In this document: in pieces, positions 22,946 to 35,238 of the stretch
Layout: each line of letters starts with the position of its first letter
How positions within the stretch are numbered: position 1 is the stretch's first letter
Source of the DNA: Hemerocallis citrina
Lineage: Eukaryota > Streptophyta > Magnoliopsida > Asparagales > Asphodelaceae
Reading direction: 5' to 3'
NCBI GenBank assembly: GCA_017893485.1
Contig: CM030366.1
Coordinates: 100,328,953-100,392,952 of the forward strand
DNA length: 64,000 nt
Translations under genes and position numbers: made by a program
The notes under the pieces: model-generated
What the model was told of the DNA's origin: nothing
Databases searched by the model: none
Seen by the model: only the letters and a program-made list of their open reading frames with translations

Positions 22946-25900
22946 TGTTATTAACTACCCTAATTAACCACCTACGAACTTATTCAAAAAAAAAAATTCC
23001 CTCCTACTCAAAATGGCCGGTCCAAATAAAGTGTGCAAAATCCGCATTTTCTATGTGTTTTCGTGTGCATGTAAAATGCACACCAAATTTTAGGAACTTT
23101 ATTTATCAAAATTTGCATATGTTACTCAAATTAATAAAACCTAGTTTAAATTAATTATAATTAAAGTTTCATGCACAAATAAAAAAAACATATATACTTC
23201 ATAAATTTTATTTTGAAAAAGAATACAACCAACACGTGCATTATAAATACGTGCGTCACACGTATCACTACAAAAATAAATTCGAGAGAACGAAAAAACA
23301 TTCATAAACAATCAAAATATAAAACACGTAGGACATTTATAATAAGGTTACGGATATTACACGTCACGGTACAAAATACATGTGCGTAACACTCGTGGAT
23401 AAAATTGTCATAACTCAATTTTACGGGGTGTTACAGTGTATCCTTAGTTCCATATATAGAATCCACCGTTTGATAATTCAACGCTGTCTTTGGACAACAA
23501 CATAGTAGTCTTGCAAAAACCATATAAATTTCAATACTGATAAGAAAAATAGATTTCTTAGTTTCATATGAAACATAAATGAGTTTACTACAACATTGTA
23601 GTTAAGAATATCTAAATTTAACCACAATTGTTTTGTTTAAATCCATATGCAAAATGAAAAATAGTAGATTTAGATTTCCGAAAACTGTAGCTCTTGCTAC
23701 TTATAAAAATCACCGAAAATCCCACACTTCATGAAAATTTGATTTCTTAAACTCAAAAAAGGATTTAAAAGTTTACTTCAAATTCTTAGTTTTAAGTTTC
23801 CTTAAAATACTGCATATTTGAGGTTAAAATTGTCAGAAACCAGAAGGTGAAGAATTTTTCAGTACCAAGGCAAAACTATCAACTAGTCCTAAGTTCAAAA
23901 CTTTTTTAAAATACTAAACGATATCTAACATATTATAGACATTTACTAGATTCACATATGAAAAGTTCAGCTTCAAATTACATATATTTGGAAAGAAACA
24001 ATTTTTGGAAGTAAGCATGATATTCAGGACAAAATTATAGAATATGTTATGTTTCAGTTCTTAACCAGGAATAAGTTTAGATTTATTTAAAATACCAAAT
24101 TGCATCCAAAAATCATGAAATTTTGAGGAGATGTTATAAACATATACGGGATACACATATAACATGTCAGGTTTAGATTCCATCTAGTTAAAGATATAAG
24201 ATTGTCAGAAGTAAATCCAAAATTCAGGACAAAGTAAAATGTTTCCAAGATAACATTATCATAATTTTACACAATTAATTAACAACAATTCACACATGAT
24301 TCATTCAATCTAAGAATGAATACTCATTCAATACAATATATATAGTTTCTCTAACATGCATACACCCTACATTATATTTGAATTTAGAGTAGTAAAGTTG
24401 TTACCCACTTGTAGCTTCTGAATTCGATTGTTCTAAGCTCCATGAAGCTTTCCTACACCAAACTCGATAAACTTAATCTTATGAAAACTTCAACTCCAAA
24501 GATATTCAGTTTAGGCGGAAGAAAAAAGATGAATGGTGGAGAATGAGGAGAGACATTGGCTTTTATATACAAATAGTCACAAGCTCTTCTTTATTCTTCA
24601 TTTATCACCTCTTTCTACAGCATTTAACGATCTCTTCCTACATCATAATCATCTCCCTTAAACCACCCCTATGTCACTAACCAGCAAGAATCATGCATGA
24701 TAAAGAAATGGATAATTTCATTAAAACCCTTTTTCATGATACCCATTTTCTAAAAGTCTCTTGTCACCAACTCTATTGCTCTTAAGTCTTTAAGTTCAGA
24801 AAATAGTATATTAAATATATATATGGGTCATTCCTGAATATTTATATTCCGCAAACTAACAAATAAAAATATTTAAGGTATTACATAAGATATTATGTGC
24901 AATTGTACAAAATACGCGTGTAAAGACAAAATTGTTATAACTCAATTTTACGGGGTGTTACAATCGGAGGTGGCGTTCAGAACATAGGTTCGGTCTCCCT
25001 CCTCCCGAGGGTTGAGGTCTTGTCAACACTACCTCATAATCCGCCTCCGGGAGGGCAAAAACCTCTGCAAATCAGGACTTCTGATAAGTCAACTGACAGG
25101 GTGAGGAAGATCCGTCAACGTATTGACTGTAATTGCATCCAAAGTGGGGAGCCTGATTGGGTCCAAGGGAGCTGCATGAGCCATTCCACCCATGGGAAGA
25201 GGAACGAGCAGAGCCTCTCTCTCGTAAATCGTCAAGCCCTGAACGTAAATTTGAAAGAAGAAGGTCCCATCACTAGAGCCGAGTTCCAGGATGTCAGGAA
25301 CAAGAATCTACAAGCTCACCACGTGGGGCCTGGGAGGGACCATCATTCGTGGTGCCCTTGAACTGGTCCAGTCCACCACGAGGAATCCTACAGGTCCACC
25401 CGATACGAGGGATGTGAAAACATGGTCTCGAATCTCCTCTAGGAAATGGAGGATCGTCTTGCCTGGATAAGGCAAGAGGAGAGACAACAAAACAGGGGGT
25501 ACCACCCTATTCGGTCTCCCTTCTACCCTTTTATCCTCGAAGCTCCAGTCATGAAAGACTTCAAGCCTCCAGCCTTCGAAACTTACAAAGACGAGTCTGA
25601 TCCGGTGGATTATGTCGAGGGATTTAAAACCCTCATGTTGATTCTCAACGCCTCCAATGCACACCTCTATGGGATGTTCCTTGCTACACTGTGAGTCCCC
25701 GCAAGAGAGTGGTACTCTCAGATCGCCCCTAGCTTCATCTACTCCTTCGAACAGCTCGAGGAGAGCTTCCTCATGCACTTCATAACAAGTCATAAGGCAA
25801 AGAAAACAAATGCCTCCCTTCCATACTTGAAGCAGAAGGATGGGGAATCGCTCACATACTTCGTCCAGAGGTTCACAACAGAGAACTGATCCATTCCCTC

Positions 25901-26182
25901 TCTTGATTTAAGGGTTTCTATAGTTGCCTTCAGGCACAATATCCGACATGACCTCCTCAAAACATTCCTCACCAAGAAACCATTCTTGTATTTTTCCGAC
26001 CTCCTCCTCCGAACTGAAAAATATATCCGGGCCAAGGAGGCCCTTCACCCTGGAGGGCGCAAGGAATGCTCACCGAGAAGGAAGAGGAAGATTGACAGGG
26101 CCAAGGCTCCCAAGAAGTTACAAAGGGTGTGGATTGTTTACTCTGCGATGGCAACACAACCCAAGATACAACTTGCTTTGAT

Positions 26183-26710
26183 AAAACTGGTTTGTTCTTG
26201 ATTGATCAGGCTATCAACCACCGATCCTAATATGTTGATGAGTAACTTGGTTATAATCTTAACCGAGCAATTAAGGAGGCTAATGGGGCAGAAGTCCTAT
26301 ACTCTGAGCGAGTCCTCCTTCGGGATAAGGACAACTTTCGCAAAGTTGAGTCTGCCCATTCTCAATCTATGATCATAGAATACGGCCAAAATTTCCACCA
26401 GATCATCTTTGATCTCTTCCCATAAGATTTGGTAAAACATAATAGGAAAACCATCTGGACTTGGAGCTTTGTCATTGCCCATTTGGAGGATCACTTCTTT
26501 CACCTCCAGCATCGAGAATGGAGCTTTAAGGGTCGAAAGTGATGGTCCCTCGTTCTGCATGGGCCAAAAGTCATTACTGAGAGGAGCCCAAAATGGTCCC
26601 GAGGAGGTTTTTGTAGTGTGATTGAAACACAGTTTTAATTTTCTCCATTTCTCGTACCACACTCGTCTCCGTATGGACTGACAGAATGAGGTTGGATCTC
26701 CGTCGCTCAC
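26183..26710 (-). pseudogene. LINE reverse transcriptase, N-terminal part
   Basis: Minus-strand translation: FSMLEVKEVILQMGNDKAP, then PDGFPIMFYQILWEEIKDD, then LNFAKVVLIPKED, then a stop, then CPISLLNCSVKIITKLL, ending at QTSFIK. These are RT blocks 0 to 2 of plant LINE ORF2. The catalytic DD block is absent because the sequence ends at the junction with gypsy gag. One stop sits in the FRPISL region (FRP is lost). Confidence 0.9.
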
Positions 26711-27076
26711 TTGCTACTCTATGAAAGAAGGCCGTATTCGCGTCTCCCTCTTTGAGCCACGAAATTCTGGACCTTTATTGTCACTTGATTTCTTCAAGCT
26801 TACATAGCTGGGCAAATTCCTCCTTTAGAATTAGAAGTCGTTTCTTTCCTCATGCGTAAGATCCCTGGATTCCTCTAGTCTTTCCAGTTCATCAATTCCC
26901 TCAAGAATGGAATCCTTGGAGTGCCAGATTGTAGCGAACCTTGACAGATTCCATCTCCTGAGTCTAGATCAAAGCCTGTGAATCTTTTCACACCATATAG
27001 CCGCCGCCTTTATTCCCCTGGTAGGTAGAGCCTAGCTTTCCATGACCATATGATTTGGCTTATTCTGTGGGTAGTG

Positions 27077-27458
27077 CTATCCCAATGCAAGAATAATAAG
27101 AACATGGTCTGAAGTAGGTTTTGGTAAAGATTCAGCATGGACCAAAGGGAAACTCACTTCCCAGTCCAACGATACCAAGACCCTGTCTAGCTTAGAATTT
27201 GACCAGGTAAAGAGTATATCTGGAATTGGAATGTCCACCAGTTCCAAGTCCGTTATAACTCGGTTGAACTCCTCCCTATCCACATCACTTGAACCTATAC
27301 CACAATGTTCGAAGACGAATCTCGTAATGTTGAAGTCCCCCCCCCATCTATCTAGTGGTGGTTCCAACGAGTTTGGATTGAAAGGAGTTCATACCAAAAT
27401 TCGACTATAGAAGATGCGAGATTAGGGCCATAAACAACTGTAATAGGTTGAGTCCATT
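27077..27458 (-). pseudogene. LINE endonuclease, C-terminal part
   Basis: The minus strand shows GGDFNITRF (the GDFN catalytic motif), then DILFTWSNSKLDRVLVSLDW, then SDHVLI (catalytic His-containing block SDH). These are the second half of the APE-type endonuclease that nicks target DNA. The first half is at 31140-31384 on the other side of LTR F. Confidence 0.9.
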
Positions 27459-30400
27459 TGTCACGCCCTGCTTCCCAAAATATGAAAATACGGGAAAGCA
27501 ACTAAGGCCTAACAAATGATGTAAACACATCATTCATAAGCTGTAACAGTTAATTCAACAACATGAAATATAATCTCAATCATGCAGGCAAAATATAATC
27601 ACATAAACAATGAAAAAACTTCAATAATCTATGAATTAAATCCAAAAGATAATATCCAACATCTGGAATAAACTCCGAGACACAAAACGCCTGGAAAACA
27701 ATGTATGAAGACAACAATAATGTTTAAGAAAGCATGAAATAATAAAATAAATGCAGGCTAAAAATCCAGCTTAGACGTTTAGAATATGTTTTCACCAAGT
27801 CATTCTTAGCATTGGTATAAATACCCGAAACCCGGATCCGACCCGGACCCGACATTGGACCGGAACCGACTCGACCTATCCGGGTCCGGGTTTGGGTCCT
27901 AAAATGGGACTCGTTGTACTTTCGGGTTCGGGTCTGGGTCCGCTCAAAAGAGACTCGACCCAGACCCGGACCCGTTTAAAAAAAAGCCAAAAAATCAACA
28001 TAAAAATAAATATTCCATCCTCATCCCTCCCTTCATTCCTCCTTAATTCTAAATCTTCCTCTTCCAAACTCAAAACTCATGCCTTTTTCTTCTATCCTCT
28101 ATTCTAAATCCTCCACTCGTCATCTCCACTCGCCGCTCACACTCCCGCTCCTACCCGAACGGGTAGGAATATTTTAATAGGACCCGGACCCGGTCCTCAC
28201 GAGTCCGGGTCGTGTCCAATTTTTGAACCCGTAGGGGACCGGGTCCGAGTCCGGGTCCGGGTAGTGAAGGACCCGACCCGACCCGACCCGATACCAATGC
28301 TAGTCCTTCTGTCAGTTCATCTCCTGTACCTCCAATCTCAACCTCTAGAGTTTGGTGGAAAATTTCCGTTAGATGAAGCTACGGACAACAAGTAACAACA
28401 AGCAGTGAAACAATGAAATATGATACTACAATAAACAATGAACTGAAATAATATCAGAGGTCAATAAATGATAGTTGATAACTAGATTAATAGTCAATAA
28501 TTGATGGTCCAATGGTCGATAACAATGGTCAATAGTCAATGATTCAATAAACAATGGTCGATAAACGATAATCAATAATCAATAATGAATGTATCGATGC
28601 TGAGTGTCAATCTTATGTCTATCGGTCTTTTATTATCTTATCTAATGCACGTAATCTTGTATCTCATACCACATGTTCAGGTGCATAGAATCAAGTGAAC
28701 GTTTAGATTATAGTGGTGGACTTTTCAGGTCATGTACTCGGCAACAATAATCAATAATCAATAATTAATAACCAATAACAATAATCGGTACACGATACAA
28801 TACATGATAATTGGGATATTGCAGTATTCCATAATCAATCGATGAAACATTAACCGATAACAATATTCAATGCGAGAAACATGGGCCCCTCCTCCTAGTA
28901 CAATCTCCTATATTGACCACTACCAAATCGAACCCTTATTACCCCAACTTGTTATTATTTTACTATGATCAGTCATGAATTTGCAGATGATGCAATCGAT
29001 AGGGACGGGTATCAAGAATAATATCATAGAAGTATCAAGAGATATGCAATGCATGGTATGAGGCTCAAATCCGTAAATGCAAGAAATAAACACATTTGTA
29101 TTTAAAAATCATAAAGATGTAATTTCTGGACAGTAGTACACTAGTGTACTAAAATCTAATTTCCCGCTGCTACAGGAAAGAAAATCAGGTTTTGTTTGGA
29201 GTTCCAGAAACTAGACTCTATTCCGGTTCCAACACATATTCACACGATAAATCTAATCACAGAAACTATGTCTACCGGTTGGTTCTCTACAAGTCTAGAG
29301 TTCTGGCAGCGTCCTAGGGTCAATTTCATGTATATTTAACGAGACTGAAAATTCATTAATTAATCTGATAAAAATTATAAAATTACTCCTAATCATGCCT
29401 AGAAACATCCTGGTTATTCATGTCTTCATTCTATTGATAACACATTATTTTAATTAGTAAGTCATACTGATATGCTTTAAACAGTAATCTGAAATTAAAA
29501 CATAACAATACTAAAAATAGGATATCTTGCACTCTACAAGTTGGAATTCAGATCCGTCAGGTGTTCTAGATTCTAGACACAGAGGGATACAACTTTTGTT
29601 TATAAAGTTTTAAATTATTTTAATAGGATCTAAGTTGAATTCTTAATACAAGTTGGGTAAACGGCAGGGCAGCAGCATAATACACTCATTCGCAACAATC
29701 ATGAAACACAATCCATATATTCTTATAACAAGAATGAACTAGCATTTATATTCAATAGTTAGGGTATATTTTTACTGTTATCATGATGGAAATTTTTTTC
29801 AAATCTATGATTTTAAATTTACTATTAATAAACATACCGTCACAATCCATACAATCAAAAAAATAATAGGCTAGCATATATCTCTACATAGGTTTGTGTG
29901 GTGCATGCAATAAAATAACTTTTATGGTTCGATTTTAATTTTTGATATGAAAAAATGAATATGATGGTATATGACGATGAATGCATGGCTTACGACTCGA
30001 GTCGATGATATGACACGAAAATAAAGCTATTAGTTGGTTTTGCCGATGAATTCGTAAAAGGTTTCAATGAAAAAAAACGACAATCAACTGAGATACAATA
30101 AACAATGTAAGGAACTACTTGCGGAGATCAATAACATTTCTTGAACAAGAGCAATAATTTGGTTTAGGAGAAGCTTGCCTTATACGATGATTATAACAAA
30201 AGGAGAGCAGCGACAGCACACGGGCAGCGACAACGGCAAGAGGCGACAACAACAGCAATAGTGACAACAACAACGACCATATTAGCAATAGTAACAACGA
30301 CCGTAATAGTGGCAATAACAACAACAGTAAGCAACACAGCGGTAGCAACAGTGGTCGATGGTGGTAATGAGGTGGTGTTACAGGGTGTGGTGGAGAGGAG

Positions 30401-31139
30401 GGGCATCAAGGGGCCTGTTCGGGGTTGTTCTTCAGGTGCAGGATGAAGAAGGTGAAGGGGACAGTTCCGGGGTGCAGCAGTGTGATGGAGATGAGAGCGG
30501 GGGGAGATGGCTTTGGGTGTGGTGAAGAGCTCGGGTGTTGATGGTGGTAGTCGAGGGATGGGTTAGCATTGAAGTGGAGTTGATGCACAGGAGAGGGAAG
30601 GGGATAGTGAGGATTTGAAGAGGACTCGGGTCGTAATCAAGGATGCAACGGAAGGGATAAAGGAGGATGAGTTTCCGGGCGTTTGAAGAAGATGACGAAG
30701 AAGAAGGAGGGGGGTTGCAGCTAATGGAGATGATTAGTTACAATAATTAGGGTTAGGGATTAATTAATGGGGATGATTATATAGGGAAATTTAAGCAACA
30801 TGGGCTTAAAATGGGCTTAGGTTATGAGTTTTTAATAATTAATCAAATAAGAATGGGCTATGAGGATCGGCTTTATATAAAATTTAAATAAATAAAACAA
30901 TAGCAATATAACGGTGCATAGTAAATAAATAAATCAAATAGTATGCATAAAATTAATAATCAAATACTAATAAATACAATAAAATATATCAGAATTCCAG
31001 TGTTAAGCAAAATAAAAGGATTAGCCAGAATATAGTAAGTGGTTTAAAAGAATATCAAGATTTATTCATATAACTGGGATACAAAAGTTGAAGAAGAAAT
31101 GCAAATGAAAATCCGTATGATCGAAAACAGGGGGTTACA
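27459..31139 (-). repeat. Solo long LTR (LTR F) in LINE endonuclease
   Basis: Left end TGTCACGCCCTGCTTCCC; right end on the minus strand TGTAACCCCCTGTTTTCG. Flanking 5-mers CCATT (27454-27458) and CCAGT (31140-31144) match at four of five. The two LINE endonuclease halves join across it. It shares its left 150 bp with LTR A. Length 3681 bp including a hAT MITE at 27807-28302. A TATA-like box lies near 30775-30786 on the minus strand. Confidence 0.88.
27807..28302. mobile_element. hAT-type MITE, 496 bp, inside LTR F
   Basis: Terminal inverted repeats TAGCATTGGTAT and ATACCAATGCTA are perfect over 12 bp. The 8-bp flanks GTCATTCT (27799-27806) and GTCCTTCT (28303-28310) differ at one base. Subterminal regions are packed with GACCCGGACCCG-type repeats, like the subterminal G/C-rich region of the hAT at 8540-8820. 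No coding capacity. Confidence 0.85.
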
Positions 31140-31384
31140 CCAGTTGTTAGTCCGCCGCTGGAGAAGGACTGACAACGAAAATACCCCTTGGATTTCATCA
31201 TGGCAGTTGTAAATGTTTGGTTTAAAACCAATAGCAATGCCTTAGAGGCCCCGCAGATGGTAATATCCTCTAATATTTTGATCCTATGCCCACCCAACCA
31301 TCCGAATCTAGACACCATTAAGATCTTGGTTTCTTGCGAACCAATGATATCTGCATTAGAGGAGTTAATGACATCTCTAACCAT
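31140..31384 (-). pseudogene. LINE endonuclease, N-terminal part
   Basis: Minus-strand GGLGGRGKR precedes MVRDVINSSNADIIGSQETK, the catalytic-glutamate ETK motif that opens LINE ORF2 endonucleases. The sequence runs to SSGGLTTG at the LTR F insertion site. Confidence 0.9.
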
Positions 31385-31397
31385 CTATCTCTTACCC

Positions 31398-33800
31398 CTA
31401 CCCCCCAAACCTCTCACATTCCGAAGGAGTATTATCATTAAAAACTGGTTGGGGATCACGTGTAGGGACGGGTACAAGGTTCACTGTAAAGGCTTCCCTA
31501 TTGCATTCCCATCCTCTAATTTTATTGAGAAGTAGAGCATTACAGTCTATATCTCCCACCGCAAGACCACAGATTTTCACAAGATTGACGACATCAGAAT
31601 CTGACATAGAATTGAAAATGGAAGCTAAAAGACCACACGTACCTCCAACGTCGATCTTAGCAGCCTTAGCTACAACAGCAATCTCCAAATAGTCGCCCAA
31701 AGACTCTGCATGAGCCCTCTTGTGAACTGATTGTATTTTGAATCCCTTATTTTTCCGCTACTCAATCATATCTGATTGAGAATCTGGGAAAATTGATGGT
31801 ACCACTTCCAAAGATGGAATATTGATCACGGCATGTTCCTGAGCCTAATTCTCTGTGTATCTTCAACAATCTCCTTTGCAAAATCTGAGTCTTCCTCTAC
31901 ATAAGGATCGTCATCCACAAGGTTGAGGAATGCCTCTTCATCATTGTCATCGATCTGGATATGAGAAGATACAGGAATAGGAGTAGGCTGCAAATGAATC
32001 AAACTATGTGGGGGACTCTCCTCCATGGACCCCATTTCAGGCCCAACAGGAGACACGGTGGAAACAATATTAGATGAATGGGTAGCTGGCCCAAAAGAAT
32101 TGGAAATAATACTCCTCAACAGACTTCCTCTTAGGCCCATTAGGAGAGTAAGGCCCATGGCAGCCCCACATGCAAAGAACCCTGTAAATATTCCTTACAT
32201 GCTTCACACGTGTTGTTTAAAGTGGGCGCGAAAAGAGTTGACATAGCATACGAGGCGCCATCAGGTGGGATGGTCTGCACCTTCGTAGGAAGGTGACACG
32301 TGGCCCAGGTCCAGAGGGGATTTCAAGAGGCACCCAGGAATATGGAGGTAATTTACCCCCCCCCCCCCCCCTTCGACAACCATTTTGTCTTCTTATGATA
32401 CCCTTCCTTGTCCTCCTTCTAAAGCTACTTGCTTATTCAACTTAAGCATCCGATTTGAGCCATTTTGCCCACTTTTCTCAGAGTGGTTAGTAGTGTGCTC
32501 TGGTCGAATCTTTTTTCCACCAGCTTCTCCATTTTTTGGTGCTGCAACACCCCCTTTGATCCCCCTAAGCCAGCAGTCCCTTTCCTATTACTGGACATAA
32601 TCCTCAAAACTGCAACAGGCTTTGTGCGAGCTAGCCCAACATTAGGCTTTTGACCACCTTTTTTCCACTCCATCCTTGCCCTTGGATCTAGATTCTGAGA
32701 TGAGATCTTGGGCTCTATCGATTTTGGATCTGTCTCCGAACTCCGGTGATCCTCCGCCTCCTTCACAGCCCGAATCAGCTCCTTATGTGTTCTCTCAATC
32801 TCGTGAGCACCATCAATAGTGGAATCAAGTACCAACTTCGATGAAATTAGATGGGAGGCAGAGGAGCTAGCGGTGAGCTCAACCCTAGCTTCAAGAATGA
32901 GGTGAACGATGTATGCTTCTTTGAAAGTGTAAACTTTGGCAAACCTTGGCATCTTGGTGATATCAGAACTTCGGATCTTGATGCTAGCAGAGATGAGATA
33001 TGATACTATCGAAGAGATATGATTTATCTCTTCGTTAGTTCCGAAGTCGGCAATGATTTCTCATATGGCCTCTCTCCTCTAACAATGGAGAGGGACGTTA
33101 TGGATCCACATCCAAAATGACTCCCCCTGCGGTATTTCAGCTCCGATCTTGGGAGTCCAATTAGAGAATTGAGTAGTGTAAAATCCAAACTCCACCGTCC
33201 CCATCAAAGCTACCTCTAGCATCTTTTTGGCAATGGAAATGAGACTAGGAATTGAATGTCACGACTCACTTCCGGTGACCCTTCATTGGCCACTGAGTCA
33301 CTAAATCTTTGAGGAGTTAATTCTCCGATGTGTGGCCCTTAGAGATTCTAGCCATCACACACCATTTCCCGAGCCAGACCTCCCCCTGTTTGATGATTGC
33401 GAGACTACTTGCCAACTTGATCTGAACAGGGTTCTCTGGTGATCTACCTCTTTGAACCTCCCTGATTCTCTTCTTTGTTCATCACCACATTCGTGCAAAC
33501 ATACGAAATGTGCCCCCACTTCAAACACTTCAAACACTTAATATCTTTCTTGCAATCTGCTCGAATGTTACCTAAGTCCCCATAGTTAAAACAAGGGATA
33601 GCTTTCACCTTGCCTTTGCATATTTTCTGTGCGGTTTTGGGACCTTCGTTGGTAAGTGCCTTCCTCCTCCTAGAGGATTTACTTTCAACTATCGTCCATG
33701 GTTCCTCCTCTGCAATAGTAGCTAGTTCCGCTTCATCGGTTGGACTCTCCTCTGGAGCCTTAACCTCTTTGGAGTTTGGAGTAGTGATCTATTGTGGTGT
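31398..33800 (-). pseudogene. LINE ORF1 with two CCHC zinc knuckles
   Basis: On the minus strand at about 33600-33500 are CFNYGDLGNIRADC (first knuckle, with Tyr in place of the second Cys) and CLKCLKWGHISYVC (canonical CX2CX4HX4C). A DUF4283-like region with WILHYSILY- and MWIHNVPLHC-type traces lies at about 33240-33050. A charged region follows (32952-32437), then a tail (31700-31398). ORF1 proteins bind LINE RNA. Several frame breaks. Confidence 0.75.
32356..32371. repeat. Poly(C) tract, 16 bp
   Basis: An uninterrupted C run between LINE ORF1 fragments. Confidence 0.95.
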
Positions 33801-34193
33801 AGGATGGGAACTGTGGTGCGTAGGGTGTTGGCAGTTGGTATGATGATGGTGGGTGGAATGATGTTAAGGAGGCTGGAGAGCTAGAGTTTAGGGAAAGGGA
33901 GGAACATGAGAATGGACTTGTGGTGAAGTTGGCTGAGAAGGTGGGGAATTTTGTTGGTGGAGCAAATTGGGTTTCGGATTGAGATTGGAGGAATGATTGA
34001 AACTTCCCCTATTCTCTTGGGAAAAAATCCAAAAAAAGATTTAAACAGAAGGCCTGAAGGCCTTACTTTGGAGAACGAACGGCCCAGCCCAATCCATTTG
34101 AAACTGCGGCGCGGTTTTTGAATCCTTATACTAACAGGTGGGACTCGTTAGTTCCGTAAAGACCATTAATATTAAAACAGCTCAAAAGATCAA

Positions 34194-34202
34194 GCGATCA
34201 AC
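34194..34202. repeat. 9-bp target-site duplication, left copy (MULE)
   Basis: GCGATCAAC is repeated exactly at 47378-47386, outside the two inverted repeats. Nine bases is the Mutator superfamily signature. Confidence 0.93.
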
Positions 34203-34425
34203 GATTTTTTTGCCGTGCTAGGCAACTTTTTGAAAATATTTGCGATTATGGGCCAGTTTCAAAACTATTAGCGTTCATGGGCTACTTGGTGTCACGTCAG
34301 CAATGGTCGCTATTCTCATTAGCAGTCTCTTCATTTTGAAAGTCGCTAATGAGAATAGCGGTCACTTTTTAAAAATATTTGGAATTTTTTATTTTTTGTC
34401 GCTATTCACACTAGCAACCGAAGTC
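34203..34425 (+). repeat. MULE left terminal inverted repeat
   Basis: About 220 bp, pairing with 47377-47138 on the opposite strand with moderate divergence. Confidence 0.88.
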
Positions 34426-34519
34426 TAGATGATGTCGCTAATGAGATTATCGACCTCAAATGAATGTATTGAGACACTTGGTGATTTCTAGAGAGCTTTT
34501 GCTAACTTAGGATTTTTTT

Positions 34520-35210
34520 ATAAAAAACTGAGGTCGTTAGTCCGAATAGCGACCTCAGTAGAAGACGGCGGGGTTCGACGATCGCGAATGTTTAGCGAGG
34601 AAGGGGAAGGGGAAGGAGGAAAATTTTTGTTGTTAGGGTTTGATATGTGGAAAGGGCAAAAAAAAAGAGAAAAGGTAAAAAAAAAAGGAGAAGCCAGAAG
34701 TTGCTCTTGAGGGCTTTTTTTGAAGCTCCTTTTTTTCATTAAAAATAAGCTACTTCTCCTTCTGTAGAGCTTTTCAAAATATGCATTTGGCCCAGCTTCT
34801 CCTTTTAAAGGAGAAGAGAAGCTAATTTTAAGCTGGGCCAAACGCTAAATCTCCTTACTTTCTGTAAAATTTGCAAAATAATCACCCAACCAAGGTCGCT
34901 ATTGGGAATATTGACCTTAGTATACTTCGGTCGCTATTCGCAATAGCGATCTCAGTAGGACTTCTTGTTCTTTGTAAAATTTGCAGAATAAGCATACAAC
35001 TAAAGCTTCTATTTGGAGTAACGACCTTAGTACAATTAAGACCTCTATTCCGAATAGTGATCTTTGTACAACAAAGGTCGCTATTCCGAATAGCGATCTT
35101 AGTTTCAAAAATAAATTGATTGTTATTTTTACAGAGAGCAAAAACTCTCTAGATTTTGCTAAGTATTGGAATATAGTTTATTGAAGGTTGCTAATTCTAT
35201 TAGCAACTTC
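34520..35210. repeat. GGTCGCTATT hairpin repeats in MULE interior
   Basis: At least five short inverted repeats of the form GGTCGCTAtTcnGAATAGCGAtC occur at about 34530-34556, 34893-34918, 34926-34955, 35074-35102 and 35185-35208. Both arms also occur inside the TIRs. Each could form a stem of about 10 bp. They are an element feature, not host regulatory DNA. Confidence 0.8.
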
Positions 35211-35220
35211 ATATACTAGT

Positions 35221-35238
35221 ATATCCCCTGTGCAAATT
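35221..35238 (-). terminator. Helitron 3' hairpin (rolling-circle termination signal)
   Basis: Palindrome CTGTGCAAATTGTACAG (6-bp stem, 5-base loop) at 35228-35244 lies about 9 bp before the CTAG terminus on the minus strand. Stem and spacing match plant Helitron 3' ends. Confidence 0.8.

Larger units (their letters stand above)
20131..23435 (-). repeat. Solo long LTR (LTR D) nested in LTR C
   Basis: Left end TGTCACACCCGGAATTCC at 20131; right end, read on the minus strand, TGTAACACCCCGTAAAATTG, the same start as LTR C. Flanking 5-mers TTGTA (20126-20130) and GTGTA (23436-23440) match at four of five. Outside it the repeat unit GGATTTACC...GTATCCTTAG of LTR C is resumed, which confirms the insertion point. 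Length 3305 bp, no coding interior. A TATA-like TTATAATACC lies on the minus strand near 22891. Confidence 0.85.
19073..24962 (-). repeat. Solo long LTR (LTR C), interrupted by LTR D
   Basis: Inserted in the plus-strand gypsy gag. In its own (minus) orientation it starts TGTAACACCCCGTAAAATTG at 24962 and ends at 19073 (plus strand TGTAATGCCTCG). Without LTR D it is about 2.6 kb. A TATA-like box lies at 24561-24570. Flanking 5-mers (CTCAG and ATCGG) match at three of five positions, so the target duplication is weak. No internal coding region is left, hence a solo LTR produced by LTR-LTR recombination. The gypsy family is inferred from the shared terminus with the chromovirus LTR at 10733. Confidence 0.75.
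18930..26170 (+). pseudogene. gypsy gag, plus strand, split by LTRs C and D
   Basis: The leader motif TTTGGCACCGTCTATAGGAA at 18935 is the plant gypsy TTGGCGCCGTCTGTGGGAA signature just before gag. Gag begins and is cut at 19072 by LTR C, then resumes at 24963. The conserved core at 25520-25700 reads PVMKDFKPPAFETYKDESD, then YVEGFKTLMLILNAS, a typical Retrotrans_gag start. Later blocks (SSRGSQQRTDPFP, LLLRTEKYIRAKEAL near 25860-26080) need frame changes. It stops at about 26170 against opposite-strand LINE sequence; pol is absent. Confidence 0.83.
26183..34000 (-). mobile_element. LINE (L1-like) retrotransposon, 3' truncated, split by LTR F
   Basis: On the minus strand ORF1 (CCHC knuckles, DUF4283-like region) lies at about 33800-31398 and ORF2 begins at about 31390 with an endonuclease domain. 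That domain is split by LTR F and resumes at 27458; the RT domain follows to 26183. The LINE ends inside the RT core and abuts opposite-strand gypsy gag. LINE copies normally lose the 5' side, so loss of the 3' side here points to later deletion or rearrangement. Confidence 0.88.

Noticed and set aside
19073..24962. LTRs C and D as DNA transposons with inverted repeats
   Set aside because: Ends are weakly inverted (TGTAA..C...), but the 5-bp type flanks, TATA-like boxes and the shared terminus with the chromovirus 3' LTR favour LTRs.
30115..30446. Leu/Thr/Val-repeat reading frames
   Set aside because: Low-complexity CAACAA-type repeats in LTR F give open frames on both strands; no conserved sequence.
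34560..34841. 107-residue minus-strand protein in the MULE
   Set aside because: Low complexity (Phe, Ser, Pro), composed of A/G-rich tracts and TIR-related words; no domain recognised.
34520..35210. CRISPR-like repeat array
   Set aside because: Repeats are irregularly spaced dyads in a eukaryotic transposon, without equal spacers or cas genes.
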